Assembly: GCA_031283145.1 (NCBI GenBank) | Contig: JAITCJ010000068.1 | Location: 1-10,152 of the forward strand | DNA length: 10,152 nt | Origin: Holophagales bacterium | GTDB lineage: Bacteria > Acidobacteriota > Holophagae > Holophagales > Holophagaceae | Direction: 5' to 3' | Shown here: piece after piece, positions 1 through 9,944 of the stretch | How the letters are laid out: the number at the start of each line of letters is the position of its first letter | Position numbering within the stretch: the first letter of the stretch is position 1 | Notes under the pieces: model-generated | What the model saw: the letters and a program-made list of their open reading frames with translations, nothing else | Database searches by the model: none | Told to the model about the DNA's origin: nothing | Position numbers and translations under genes: made by a program

Positions 1-1554
1 AACCACTATACGTACGCTTTTGCCGGCGATGGCGATCTCATGGAAGGCGTGGCAATGGAATCCGCCAGTCTGGCCGGTCACTTGGGTCTGGAAAAGCTCA
101 TTGTCCTTTGGGACGATAATCGCGTTACCATTGAGGGTAGTACCGATCTGGCAATCAGCGATGATATAAAAACCAGGTTCCAGGCGCAGGGCTGGAGAGT
201 TTTAGAAGCTGACGGGCAGAATGTTGGCGCGCTGACGGCTGTTTTCCAGGAGGCAAAGACTCCTTGCGGGAAGCCTACTTTGATAGCTTGCCGGACTATT
301 ATCGGATGGCCGTCTCCCAATAAACAGAATACTGCCGCGGCGCACGGCGCGCCGCTTGGCGCGGATGAAGTAAAAGCCTCCAAACGCGAATTGGGATGGG
401 ACCCTGAAGCCGCCTTTGTATTGCCGGAAGATGTTCTTGAGTCGTGGAGAATGTGTATTCAGCGCGGAGCGGAACTGGAAAGCGCGTGGAACACCAAGTT
501 TGCGGACTATCAAAAGTGTCACCCCAAACTGGCCAAGGAACTGGAAAGGTTTTTAAGCGGTGATTTGGGGCAGACATGGCAGGCCGCGCTTCCGGTATTC
601 AAAACAGGTGATAAACTCGCCACACGCGAAGCATCCGGCCAGATACTCAACGCCGTTGCCCCTCACATTCCGCAGTTGGTCGGTGGAAGCGCGGATCTTG
701 CCTCCAGTAACAACACCACACTTAAAGGCGCGGGTGAATTTAGCAAGACTGAAGTCGGACGCAATTTTCACTTTGGTATCCGCGAACACGCTATGGGGTC
801 AATTCTAAACGGCATGAGCCTTCATGGTGGTCTGAGGCCGTTTGGGGCTACTTTCCTGGTCTTTTGTGATTACATGCGCCCATCTCTGCGCCTGACAGCG
901 CTCATGAAACAGCCGATAACCTATGTTTTCACCCATGACAGCATTGGCGTTGGCGAAGATGGACCTACGCACCAGCCAATAGAGCAGATCATGAGTATGC
1001 GCCTCATCCCTGGCCTGACAGTTATTCGCCCTGCTGACGCAACTGAGACCAATGCCGCCTGGTCAGCGGCGCTCTATAAGAAAAATGGCCCGGTCGCGCT
1101 TATTCTTTCGCGGCAGAAATTGCCAATATTAGACGCCCTTAAAACCACGGGCGCGGTTAAAGGCGGCTATGTATTAGAGGAAGCATCGGGTAATCCTGCC
1201 CTAATCATTGTCGCTACAGGCTCTGAAGTTCATGTTGCCCTCAAAGCGCGCAAACTATTAGAAAATGGAGGCATTCCAACACGCGTGGTCAGTCTGCCAA
1301 GCTGGGAAATTTTTGACGCTCAGGACGCGGCCTACCGTAAGTCAGTCTTTCCTGCCGATGTCCCGGCAATAAGTATTGAGGCAGGCGTTACTTCGGGCTG
1401 GCAGCGCTACGCCGTGGCAAGCGTTGGCATAGATCATTTTGGCGCCAGCGCTCCCGCTCATGTCCTTTTTGAAAAATTTGGGATTACGGCGGATCATTTG
1501 GCCGATGAAGCAAAGCGATTACTGTCCGCTGACCAGAAACGCGCCAAATTGTGA
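1..1554 (+). CDS. tkt: Transketolase, 5'-truncated by the window edge
   Basis: Transketolase (EC 2.2.1.1) moves two-carbon ketol units between sugar phosphates in the non-oxidative pentose phosphate pathway, using thiamin diphosphate and a divalent metal, in the cytoplasm. The reading frame is open from base 1, so the first ATG at 40 is internal; 517 residues are visible. Window residues 9-11 are the GDG of the cofactor/metal motif, completed by a downstream DDN. The middle (Pyr) domain has FGIREHAM with the catalytic Glu at 262, and GEDGPTHQP with Asp320 and His324. Arg371 lies in LSRQ. These four match E. coli TktA Glu411, Asp469, His473 and Arg520 with a constant offset of 149, so about 149 N-terminal residues are missing and nothing is inserted or lost between these sites. 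The C-terminal domain has the usual IVATGSEV motif. The stop overlaps the next gene's start. The gene is intact as far as seen, and I see no plausible alternative identity. Confidence 0.97.
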   Translation, partial: NHYTYAFAGDGDLMEGVAMESASLAGHLGLEKLIVLWDDNRVTIEGSTDLAISDDIKTRFQAQGWRVLEADGQNVGALTAVFQEAKTPCGKPTLIACRTIIGWPSPNKQNTAAAHGAPLGADEVKASKRELGWDPEAAFVLPEDVLESWRMCIQRGAELESAWNTKFADYQKCHPKLAKELERFLSGDLGQTWQAALPVFKTGDKLATREASGQILNAVAPHIPQLVGGSADLASSNNTTLKGAGEFSKTEVGRNFHFGIREHAMGSILNGMSLHGGLRPFGATFLVFCDYMRPSLRLTALMKQPITYVFTHDSIGVGEDGPTHQPIEQIMSMRLIPGLTVIRPADATETNAAWSAALYKKNGPVALILSRQKLPILDALKTTGAVKGGYVLEEASGNPALIIVATGSEVHVALKARKLLENGGIPTRVVSLPSWEIFDAQDAAYRKSVFPADVPAISIEAGVTSGWQRYAVASVGIDHFGASAPAHVLFEKFGITADHLADEAKRLLSADQKRAKL

Positions 1555-2597
1555 TGATAATGAATAGAACCATCGCGTTTATTTTTTGCCCTTTGTTGAT
1601 GTGCGGCGCACTTTTGGCAAAAGAACCGACAAGGACACCTGAACGGCGTCCTGATATCAGCGGTGTCTCAGGCAAATCATCGCTCTGGTCGCTTTTCCCT
1701 CAAGAATCGCCAAGGTCAAATCGGCACCCTCTGTTCTCAATATTTCCAGACCCACTGCCTGATGGCAGAACGACTGTCACCATGGAAGCGTCAAACCAGT
1801 TTTTGCGTCCTGATTTTGAGATTGCTGAAAATGGGCGCGCCTTTGCGCGCTTTGATGGCGAAGATTGGGGTTTGACATTAGATTTAGCCCGTGAGTTAGG
1901 TCCGCTAGTGTTCAACTTGCGTCTGCGTGGGATATGGCGCAGCGGGGGCTGGGCGGATCAAGCTATTGCTTCCTGGCATACGCTGTTAGGTACTCCTAAA
2001 GGCGGACGTGAAAATGCCCCTAAGTTCCGTTTGGACTACACCCTCATACGGGATGATCAGTTAGTAGCCAAATTAATCAGCGACCGCGCCTGCTTTATGG
2101 ACACAGACCTGGCCGTTCTGTACCCATTCGGAAATGCGGAGTCTGGAGGACGCTTGGGAGTGTCCATTCAAGCCCCTACTGGCTCAAGAGACGATTTTTC
2201 CGGCAGCGCCGGCTGGGATGAGATTGTGGGCGTGGCTCTGTGGAAGTCTCGGGGATATTTTCGTTTTCATACACAGCTTGAGTATGCTTTTTTGGGGATC
2301 AGCGACTCAAACCCATACAGCTTGGTTTTGGAACGCAACACGCAAAAGAGGGCGTGGGTCGGCGTAACCTACCAGGGCCGAGGCCATGATTTTTGGAACG
2401 GACTAGGTTTAGACATAACCATTGCTTACACAGAAAGCCCTTATTCAATTGGGATATCAAGGATATACACATCCGGCTGGCAGCAGCACTGGACATTCAG
2501 CCACACTCGTCTGTCAAAGTGGAAGATAGGCCTATCGGAAGAGGCCGGAACCTACACAAGTCCTGATTTGACAGTGTTTGTGCAGTATCGTCTATAA
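1554..2597 (+). CDS. Exported DUF3187-like protein, probable outer-membrane protein
   Basis: The function is unknown. The protein (347 aa from ATG 1554) begins with a Sec signal peptide: a short Asn-Arg n-region, a hydrophobic stretch of about residues 7-21, and a likely cleavage after ALLA (residue 22). Cys17 does not sit in a proper lipobox, so a lipoprotein is unlikely. Residues 141-154 read WHTLLGTPKGGREN, and the protein ends in an acidic SPDLTVFVQYRL strand. Alternating polar/hydrophobic segments and the terminal Leu suit a beta-barrel. From memory, the WH..LG.P.GGR block, the later APTGSRDDFSGSAGWD block and the C-terminal strand resemble DUF3187 (outer-membrane proteins without assigned function). 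In-frame starts lie at GTG 1551, ATG 1554 and ATG 1560, and no clear Shine-Dalgarno decides between them. ATG 1554 shares one base with the transketolase stop (TGATG), pointing to translational coupling and one transcript. The family call is inference; the export call is firmer. Confidence 0.75.
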   Translation: MIMNRTIAFIFCPLLMCGALLAKEPTRTPERRPDISGVSGKSSLWSLFPQESPRSNRHPLFSIFPDPLPDGRTTVTMEASNQFLRPDFEIAENGRAFARFDGEDWGLTLDLARELGPLVFNLRLRGIWRSGGWADQAIASWHTLLGTPKGGRENAPKFRLDYTLIRDDQLVAKLISDRACFMDTDLAVLYPFGNAESGGRLGVSIQAPTGSRDDFSGSAGWDEIVGVALWKSRGYFRFHTQLEYAFLGISDSNPYSLVLERNTQKRAWVGVTYQGRGHDFWNGLGLDITIAYTESPYSIGISRIYTSGWQQHWTFSHTRLSKWKIGLSEEAGTYTSPDLTVFVQYRL

Positions 2598-2620
2598 CAT
2601 TTGTTTGGTGGATAAGTGGA

Positions 2621-2650
2621 TTGATTATGCAAGTGTGCATAAAATATTAC
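2621..2650 (+). promoter_or_regulatory. Candidate promoter/operator upstream of the ribonucleotide reductase gene
   Basis: TTGATT at 2621-2626 resembles a -35 box. It is followed immediately by the palindrome ATGCA-AGTG-TGCAT (2627-2640) and then by AT-rich sequence with TATTAC at 2645-2650, which would be a poor -10 box at 18-bp spacing. A palindrome placed between the two boxes would suit a repressor site. It is 127 bp upstream of the reductase start. The arms are only 5 bp, so this could be chance, and no regulator is named. Confidence 0.22.
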
Positions 2651-2704
2651 TGAATATCAAGACTTTTGATTGAAGATATATTATTCATAACCAACAAGGC
2701 ATTC

Positions 2705-2725
2705 TATCTAGGCTACACTTAGATA
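2705..2725 (+). promoter_or_regulatory. Small hairpin in the reductase leader region
   Basis: TATCTA (2705-2710) pairs with TAGATA (2720-2725). In RNA a G-U and a G-C pair extend the stem to 8 bp around the loop CTACA (2713-2717). A second short stem, GGTC/GACC (2731-2734 and 2742-2745), follows and precedes a run of five T at 2751-2755. CTTAGA occurs in both elements, 20 bp apart. These may form leader structure or a weak terminator for the upstream genes. They match no riboswitch that I know. Confidence 0.25.
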
Positions 2726-2776
2726 CTCCAGGTCATGCTTAGACCCAGTGTTTTTGAATAATTCCGCGAGACTGTC

Positions 2777-5700
2777 ATGAAATTTTGCCGTCATTTTACT
2801 GTTGCTGGTAGCAATCCCCTTGAGCGCTTCAATTTTGTGCCGCGCGCAAGCAAGATAACAAAGCTGGATGGAACGGTGGTTTTTGAGGCTAAGGATGTGT
2901 ATGTGCCGGAAGCCTGGTCGCAAGTGGCTGTGGACATCCTTGCCCAAAAATACTTTCGCCGCGAGGGCTTAAGTTCGGACAGCCGCGGTGAGCGGGATTC
3001 CAGACAGGTTTTCCATCGTCTGGCGGGTTGCTGGAGGCACTGGGGTGAACAACATGGCTACTTCGATTCATCTGAAGACGCCCAATGCTTCTATGACGAA
3101 CTTGTGTATATGCTAGCCGGTCAGATGTGCGCTCCAAACAGTCCGCAGTGGTTTAACACGGGATTGCACTTCGCGTATGGAATCACCGGTCCGGCACAGG
3201 GACACAGTTATGCCGACCCCGTTTCCGGTGAAATAAAACGCAGTACATCGGCCTATGAGCGATCACAGCCTCATGCGTGTTTTATACAGAGCGTTTCTGA
3301 TGACCTTGTCAATGATGGCGGGATCATGGATCTTTTGAGGCGTGAAGCCAGGATATTCAAATATGGATCCGGTACGGGTACTAATTTTTCCAAAATCCGC
3401 AGCGCAGAAGAACCCCTTTCAGGGGGCGGATACAGTTCCGGCTTAATGAGTTTTTTACAAGTTGGCGATAGGGCCGCAGGAGCTATAAAATCCGGCGGAA
3501 CAACCCGCCGCGCCGCAAAAATGGTGTGTTTGGATTTAGATCATCCGGATATTGAAAGTTTTGTGGATTGGAAAGTTAATGAAGAGCGCAAAGTCGCCAT
3601 GATGGCCGCAGGTTCCATGCTCATAGGAAAACATTGGAATTCTGTCTGCGAAGCCGTAGAAAGTTCCCCAACCTTTGACGCAAACTCCAAGACAAATGAA
3701 AAGCTCCGCCGCGCAATCGTGAGAGCTAAAAAAGACGGAGTTCCCGGGCCATTCCTAACGCAGTGCGTACAGCGCCTGGCGATGGGCGATTCCCGCCGCG
3801 ATCTGAAAATCTTTGATACGGCATGGGACAGCGAAGCCTACGCCACAGTTTCCGGTATGAACTCCAACAACAGCGTCCGCGTTCCGGAAGCGTTTATGAA
3901 AGCGCTTGAGAGCAATGGAACTTGGGACCTGGTACGCAGAACCAATGGCAATATCATAAAGACAGTTAAGACGCGCGATCTATGGGATCGCATTAACTAC
4001 GCCGCTTGGGCATGCGCCGACCCCGGAATTCAATTTGATACAACCATCAACGAGTGGCACACTTGCCCGGAAGACGGACGTATTAATGCCTCCAACCCCT
4101 GCAGTGAGTACATGTTTCTCGACGACACCGCTTGCAACCTCGCGTCTTTGAATCTCTGCGCTTTTCTCAATCCTGACGGCAGTTTTGACATTGCTAGCTA
4201 TCGCCATGCTATTCGCGTTTGGACCGTAGTGTTGGAAATATCTGTTTTGATGGCGCAGTTTCCAAGTGAGCGGATTGCTCAGCTCAGCTATGACTTTAGA
4301 ACGCTGGGGCTTGGCTACGCTAATCTCGGCGCGATGTTAATGCGCATGGGCATACCGTACGACAGCGAAGTTGGCACACAGTGGTGCGCCTCGCTAACTG
4401 CTATTATCACAGGCGATGCGTACGCGGCCAGCGCGGAGATGGCCAAAGAACTGGGAACATTCCCAGGATATACCCGCAACAGAGAACACATGCTGCGTGT
4501 GATCCGCAATCATCGCCGTGCGGCGCATAATGTTCCAAACAGCGAATATGAACAGCTCTCCATCAAGCCTCATGGACTGCATGGAACTGGAATCCCGCAG
4601 GAACTGCTTCAAACAGCGCGTCAAAGCTGGGATAGAGCTTTGGAACTGGGTCAGGATTACGGCTACAGGAATGCTCAGGTCACGGTCTTGGCTCCGACCG
4701 GAACTATTGGTTTGCTTATGGACTGCGATACAACCGGTATTGAGCCTGACTTTGCTCTGGTCAAGTTTAAGAAGCTGGCGGGCGGCGGATATTTCAAACT
4801 GGTCAATAGCGCCCTGCCATCCGCACTGGCTAACCTTGGGTACGACAAAGAACAAATCCAAGATATTGAACGCTACGTGCTAGGCTGGCAGCAAATTACA
4901 GATAAAACCCCCGGTATAAGCCGGAGCGACTTGCTGAACAATGACTGGACTGACGCCGAAATCCGCGTGTTGGAGCAAAAACTGCCGGGGGCTTTCGATC
5001 CCTCCTACATATTGGATATAGATCGCCTTAAAAAGTATTTCTCAGCAAATAACGTTGAAGCCTTTGTCGAGGCTCTGTCAGGCACGCTGACTATTGAAGG
5101 CGCGCCACACATAAAATCTGAACACCTGCCGATATTCGATTGCGCAAATAAATGCGGCCGAAAAGGGCAGCGCTATATAAGCCCCGAAGGTCATTTGCGG
5201 ATGATGGGCGCAGCCCAGCCATTTCTCTCCGGCGCAATCAGCAAGACCGTTAATTTGCCTTGTGAATACACAGTCAAACAGGTCGCGTCTATTTATGAGG
5301 CCAGTTGGAAAATGATGCTCAAGGCTGTGGCTATTTATCGTGATGGTTCAAAAATGAGTCAGGCTATAGCTACAAATTTGGATCTCCTTGAAGGAGCCGA
5401 CGTGTTGTTGGATGAAGAATCATCCACAGCGGAAAAGTCCGATGCCCTAGCTAAAGCTATGACTCATCAGGTCATCCGCGTATATCGCCGCAGAATGCCC
5501 GACAGGCGCGCCGGTTACACTCAATCGGCAAATATTGGGGGGACTAAGATCTATTTACGTACCGGCGAGTACGAGGATGGCGCGCTGGGTGAAATATTTC
5601 TGGACTCGCACAAAGAGGGCGCCGGTTTCCGCGCCGTACTCAACTGTTTCGCCATCGCTATATCTATAGGGCTTCAATATGGAGTGCCTTTGGAGGAATT

Positions 5701-6142
5701 TTGTGAATCTTTCCTTTTCACTAAGTTTGAGCCTCAAGGCCTGGTGCAGGGATCGGACACAGTCAAATTCAGCACAAGCATAATTGACTTTGTATTTCGC
5801 GAGTTGGCTATCAGCTACCTTGGGCGGTACGAATTAGCCCAGATACCCGAAGAAGAATTTGTAAACCTCATAGGCCGGAAACTTGAGAGTCAGGCTCAGG
5901 TTTTTCAGGGGCAGTACACCAGAATGACGCCTCTGTTTCCTGAATCACACGCGGAGCAAACGCCCTTGAACCTGCCCCAGGCAACGCGTCATTCCTCCCT
6001 GTCTGCTGTAAATGCTTATCAAAACGCGAGGGAAAAGGGATATACAGGCGACCCATGCCCGGAGTGCGGTCATCTCACCCTTGTCAGGAATGGCGCGTGT
6101 CTGAAGTGCCAAACCTGCGGAGCAACCACGGGATGCAGTTGA
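2777..6142 (+). CDS. nrdJ: Adenosylcobalamin-dependent (class II) ribonucleoside-diphosphate reductase
   Basis: The enzyme reduces ribonucleotides to deoxyribonucleotides using a thiyl radical generated from adenosylcobalamin. It needs neither oxygen nor a separate radical subunit, and acts in the cytoplasm. The 1121-residue protein is full length for the large class II type. The N-terminus ([18 protein letters not shown], from residue 47) is as in family members, supporting ATG 2777 despite a weak ribosome site (GAG seven bases upstream). Redox Cys168 is in HACFIQS, and Asn440, thiyl Cys442 and Glu444 are in NPCSEY. Redox partner Cys453 lies 11 residues after Cys442, the class II spacing. 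Also present are [20 protein letters not shown] and [25 protein letters not shown]-type region ([13 protein letters not shown] onward) follows. The tail is a Cys-rich finger with Cys at 1094, 1097, 1108, 1111, 1114 and 1120, ending GCS, probably for thiol relay or metal binding. No intein is seen. It is a single-gene unit with no nrdA/nrdB partner in the window. Confidence 0.97.
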   Translation: MKFCRHFTVAGSNPLERFNFVPRASKITKLDGTVVFEAKDVYVPEAWSQVAVDILAQKYFRREGLSSDSRGERDSRQVFHRLAGCWRHWGEQHGYFDSSEDAQCFYDELVYMLAGQMCAPNSPQWFNTGLHFAYGITGPAQGHSYADPVSGEIKRSTSAYERSQPHACFIQSVSDDLVNDGGIMDLLRREARIFKYGSGTGTNFSKIRSAEEPLSGGGYSSGLMSFLQVGDRAAGAIKSGGTTRRAAKMVCLDLDHPDIESFVDWKVNEERKVAMMAAGSMLIGKHWNSVCEAVESSPTFDANSKTNEKLRRAIVRAKKDGVPGPFLTQCVQRLAMGDSRRDLKIFDTAWDSEAYATVSGMNSNNSVRVPEAFMKALESNGTWDLVRRTNGNIIKTVKTRDLWDRINYAAWACADPGIQFDTTINEWHTCPEDGRINASNPCSEYMFLDDTACNLASLNLCAFLNPDGSFDIASYRHAIRVWTVVLEISVLMAQFPSERIAQLSYDFRTLGLGYANLGAMLMRMGIPYDSEVGTQWCASLTAIITGDAYAASAEMAKELGTFPGYTRNREHMLRVIRNHRRAAHNVPNSEYEQLSIKPHGLHGTGIPQELLQTARQSWDRALELGQDYGYRNAQVTVLAPTGTIGLLMDCDTTGIEPDFALVKFKKLAGGGYFKLVNSALPSALANLGYDKEQIQDIERYVLGWQQITDKTPGISRSDLLNNDWTDAEIRVLEQKLPGAFDPSYILDIDRLKKYFSANNVEAFVEALSGTLTIEGAPHIKSEHLPIFDCANKCGRKGQRYISPEGHLRMMGAAQPFLSGAISKTVNLPCEYTVKQVASIYEASWKMMLKAVAIYRDGSKMSQAIATNLDLLEGADVLLDEESSTAEKSDALAKAMTHQVIRVYRRRMPDRRAGYTQSANIGGTKIYLRTGEYEDGALGEIFLDSHKEGAGFRAVLNCFAIAISIGLQYGVPLEEFCESFLFTKFEPQGLVQGSDTVKFSTSIIDFVFRELAISYLGRYELAQIPEEEFVNLIGRKLESQAQVFQGQYTRMTPLFPESHAEQTPLNLPQATRHSSLSAVNAYQNAREKGYTGDPCPECGHLTLVRNGACLKCQTCGATTGCS

Positions 6143-6177
6143 GATTTATATAATGAGTGTTTTTACAGCGCTGACCG

Positions 6178-7800
6178 CTAAAACCCTCTGGCGAACATTG
6201 CCCAGAAAGTGTCGCCCAGCTCAATCCATTTTTGCATGGCCGACCTGGAAAAATCGCCTGAGTATTGTGTCAGATATTCCTGCACTCTTTTGCGGCCTTC
6301 CAGGGAGTTGTCTCTGCTGAGCATTTCCCTTACACGCTGTTCCACTACTGGCAGTTCTATTAGTCCCTTGATTTCAAATTCCATAATGGAATCATTGATT
6401 AAGTCCTTAGTCTGTCCCCATCTGACTTGGGCTAACTTATTGGCTCGCCTGAAAGTCCAGGCCGCGCTGTCCATGCGGAATTTTTTCTGCGGGTCAATTT
6501 CAAAGGGCTTCGGCAGGCTGAGTATTCCGGCAAACAGCGGAATGCGCGGACTTTGACCTGGGTTATCAAAACTGAACCAAGCTACGCCGCCAACTTCATT
6601 TGGCAGCCAGTCACGCAGTTGGGTCACATGACTGTAAGAACATTGCGGAACCGCGATTGTGCGTTGATTCTGAATAGTGTCCGGCTTGATAGTGTTAATC
6701 AGCCTGATCATATCGTTATTCATCCAGGGATTGACCGCGGGGCTGCGTATAAGTTCCGGCGGTTCCCCTGCCGGAGGGGGTGGCTCACCCGGTCTTCTCT
6801 GCCTGGGAACCATCAATCTTTTAAAGCGGTCGTATTCTGTATCCTCATAAGTCTGACGGAAAAAGGCAAAAACCTTTTCCGGGCTGACTCTTTGATCCGG
6901 CTTGACGGAAATAGGCAATTCCAGCATGTCCATATTCAAGTTGAGAGATGGAGCCAAGCTGCTGAGAATAAAGAACTCGCGGATCGCGTAAGGTTTTCTG
7001 ACGCCGCCGTATATCTTCCAGAATTTAAAGTTTTCTCTGGCGGGATCCCACCATCCCATTTCCCTGCCAAGCGTAAAAATGTTGGCTGAGGCCATGTAGC
7101 GGTCCGGCTTTGATGGGTCAACCTCGCTTATGCGGGGAATATTTGCTGATACCCCCACGTGGTCATCCGGAATCCGCACCGCCGCCCAAACAGCGCCGAT
7201 TTTATTTTCACCGCCCCCCATTATTTCAAAGTGCCAGGCTTCTTTTTTGTCCGCAACTGTCAGGCACTCGCCGCTGTCGCCATAGCCGTACTGCTCCGCC
7301 AGACCACCCATCAGCTTTATGGCATCTCTCGCGGTAGCGCAGCGTTCCAGCGCAACTGCCTGGAGTTCCTCAATTGTAAACAAACCATTCTTATTTATCA
7401 GTTCCTCGCGTCCGCCAAAGGTGGTTTCACCCATCGCCAACTGTCTTTCGTTCATAAAGGGGTAGCTTGTGTTTATATACGCGTAAGTCTCAGGCACTTG
7501 TGGAATCCGCCCCTTTTTCACCATGCCTCTCAGGTCGTCCGGCGTTTCAGTGTGCATTTTGCCCCACCATATCTCACGATCAGAGCCAGGCTGATTTTTT
7601 GTTCTGGGCTGGATGTTCAGCCATGCCCGATAATTGCCATCGCAGGAATGAGACGTAATCACCGAACCGTCGGTAGATGCCCTTCTGCCCACTATAATGC
7701 TGGTGCAAGACTCCGAGCTTTCCTCACGCACGGCAGACTGGGACACCAGCGCCGTCGTTGGAAGCATGAGCAATAAAACTGCCGAAAGAACATGTCTCAT
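6178..7800 (-). CDS. Secreted C69-family dipeptidase (N-terminal nucleophile hydrolase)
   Basis: This is probably a dipeptidase of peptidase family C69 (PepD/U34-like), acting outside the cytoplasmic membrane on dipeptides, perhaps for peptide scavenging. The 540-residue protein starts at ATG 7800, which has GGAG five bases upstream; a TTG at 7821 extends the frame but lacks that support. Residues 1-22 form a signal peptide (MRH, then a Leu/Val-rich core). Cys32 opens the motif CTSIIVGRRASTDGS, the family's expected nucleophile at the mature N-terminus. Signal cleavage would fall some 8-15 residues before Cys32, so a short propeptide must also be removed, presumably by self-processing. Other family-like segments are HSCDGNYRAWLNI, FGGREELINKNGLFTIEEL and YGYGDSGECLTVADKKEAWHFE. 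Residues 337-349 are a Pro/Glu/Gly-rich linker (PGEPPPPAGEPPE). The gene converges on nrdJ with a 35-bp gap and diverges from thiC. Substrate preference cannot be read from the sequence. Confidence 0.9.
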   Translation of the reverse strand: MRHVLSAVLLLMLPTTALVSQSAVREESSESCTSIIVGRRASTDGSVITSHSCDGNYRAWLNIQPRTKNQPGSDREIWWGKMHTETPDDLRGMVKKGRIPQVPETYAYINTSYPFMNERQLAMGETTFGGREELINKNGLFTIEELQAVALERCATARDAIKLMGGLAEQYGYGDSGECLTVADKKEAWHFEIMGGGENKIGAVWAAVRIPDDHVGVSANIPRISEVDPSKPDRYMASANIFTLGREMGWWDPARENFKFWKIYGGVRKPYAIREFFILSSLAPSLNLNMDMLELPISVKPDQRVSPEKVFAFFRQTYEDTEYDRFKRLMVPRQRRPGEPPPPAGEPPELIRSPAVNPWMNNDMIRLINTIKPDTIQNQRTIAVPQCSYSHVTQLRDWLPNEVGGVAWFSFDNPGQSPRIPLFAGILSLPKPFEIDPQKKFRMDSAAWTFRRANKLAQVRWGQTKDLINDSIMEFEIKGLIELPVVEQRVREMLSRDNSLEGRKRVQEYLTQYSGDFSRSAMQKWIELGDTFWAMFARGF

Positions 7801-7805
7801 AACAA

Positions 7806-7809
7806 CTCC
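7806..7809 (-). promoter_or_regulatory. Shine-Dalgarno of the dipeptidase gene
   Basis: On the minus strand GGAG lies five bases before ATG 7800. This site selects that start over the in-frame TTG 21 bases upstream, and it places the signal peptide's charged residues right at the N-terminus. Confidence 0.75.
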
Positions 7810-7832
7810 GCAATATAGCAATACACAACTGT

Positions 7833-7848
7833 GATTTACAAGTAAATC
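7833..7848. promoter_or_regulatory. 16-bp palindrome, possible operator
   Basis: GATTTAC and GTAAATC are perfect 7-bp inverted arms separated by AA. The site lies 33 bp upstream of the dipeptidase start, where a bound regulator would affect its promoter; it is also about 210 bp upstream of thiC. The size and symmetry fit a dimeric transcription-factor site, but I cannot assign a family. Confidence 0.35.
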
Positions 7849-7853
7849 CCAGC

Positions 7854-7886
7854 ATAGCAGTTCAACTACAAAAAGTTGAACTGCTA
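7854..7886. repeat. Perfect 14-bp inverted repeat (stem-loop) bounded by TA
   Basis: ATAGCAGTTCAACT (7854-7867) and its exact reverse complement (7873-7886) flank the 5-base loop ACAAA. There is no T run on either side, and the site lies upstream of both divergent genes, so it is not an ordinary terminator. The core GCAGTTCAACT arms are each bounded by a TA dinucleotide, the target of IS630/Tc1-type elements, so it could be a tiny non-autonomous element or an insertion remnant. Alternatives are a regulatory hairpin, an operator, or a dispersed palindromic repeat. TTCAAC (7861-7866) and TATAAA (7884-7889) are 17 bp apart and could act as a promoter reading toward thiC, which would put the hairpin within the promoter. 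Confidence 0.6.
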
Positions 7887-8041
7887 TAAAATTGACTATA
7901 CCAAGAAATTAAAGGACTTGGACAAAAGATGAAAAAAGGAAACGGGAGATGAGAATGTGGCAATTCCATATGAAACGCGCCATCACACATGAAATTGCTA
8001 TACTTATCACACTGGCCTGACCGTTTTACATGGCCTATTAA

Positions 8042-9868
<1,827 letters not shown>

Positions 9869-9884
9869 CTATCTTTATTTTCAA

Positions 9885-9908
9885 CAAAAGTCTTGCAGGA
9901 CTCCTTTG
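9885..9908 (+). terminator. Weak hairpin after thiC, possible terminator
   Basis: CAAAAGTC (9885-9892) can pair with GACT and TTTG (9899-9902 and 9905-9908) across a two-base bulge, with loop TTGCAG. It begins 16 bases after the thiC stop. The stem is AT-rich and the T tract is short and interrupted, so terminator function is doubtful. Confidence 0.25.
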
Positions 9909-9915
9909 TGTTATA

Positions 9916-9929
9916 CCATTTCCCATTTC
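9916..9929. repeat. Tandem heptamer CCATTTC x2
   Basis: Two exact copies of CCATTTC lie head to tail, in the AT-rich gap between thiC and the transposase stop. The sequence is preceded by TTATA. It may lie inside the terminal region of the insertion sequence or be chance. Confidence 0.4.
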
Positions 9930-9944
9930 TAATATTACATATAA

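Noticed and set aside
2715..2729. Possible NrdR box (ACACTTAGATACTCC region) upstream of the reductase gene
   Set aside because: It matches the consensus only in its first half, and no second box is found at the usual spacing of about three helical turns.
2598..2776. Possible cobalamin riboswitch upstream of nrdJ
   Set aside because: The gap is too short and lacks the B12 box on the plus strand; a CACTGGG-like string occurs only on the opposite strand.
4394..4861. 155-codon open frame on the minus strand inside nrdJ
   Set aside because: It lies wholly within a well-conserved gene, has no recognisable motif and is explained by the codon pattern of nrdJ.
6167..6179. AGCG-CTGAC-CGCT hairpin between the convergent nrdJ and dipeptidase genes
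   Set aside because: A 4-bp stem without a following T run on either strand is too weak to call a terminator.
6553..7089. 178-codon open frame opposite the dipeptidase gene
   Set aside because: It is antisense to conserved C69 coding sequence and has no family resemblance or ribosome site that I can see.
7951..8030. Possible TPP riboswitch (ATGAGA and GGCCTGACC strings)
   Set aside because: The strings only loosely resemble the conserved elements, and I could not build the required paired stems around them.
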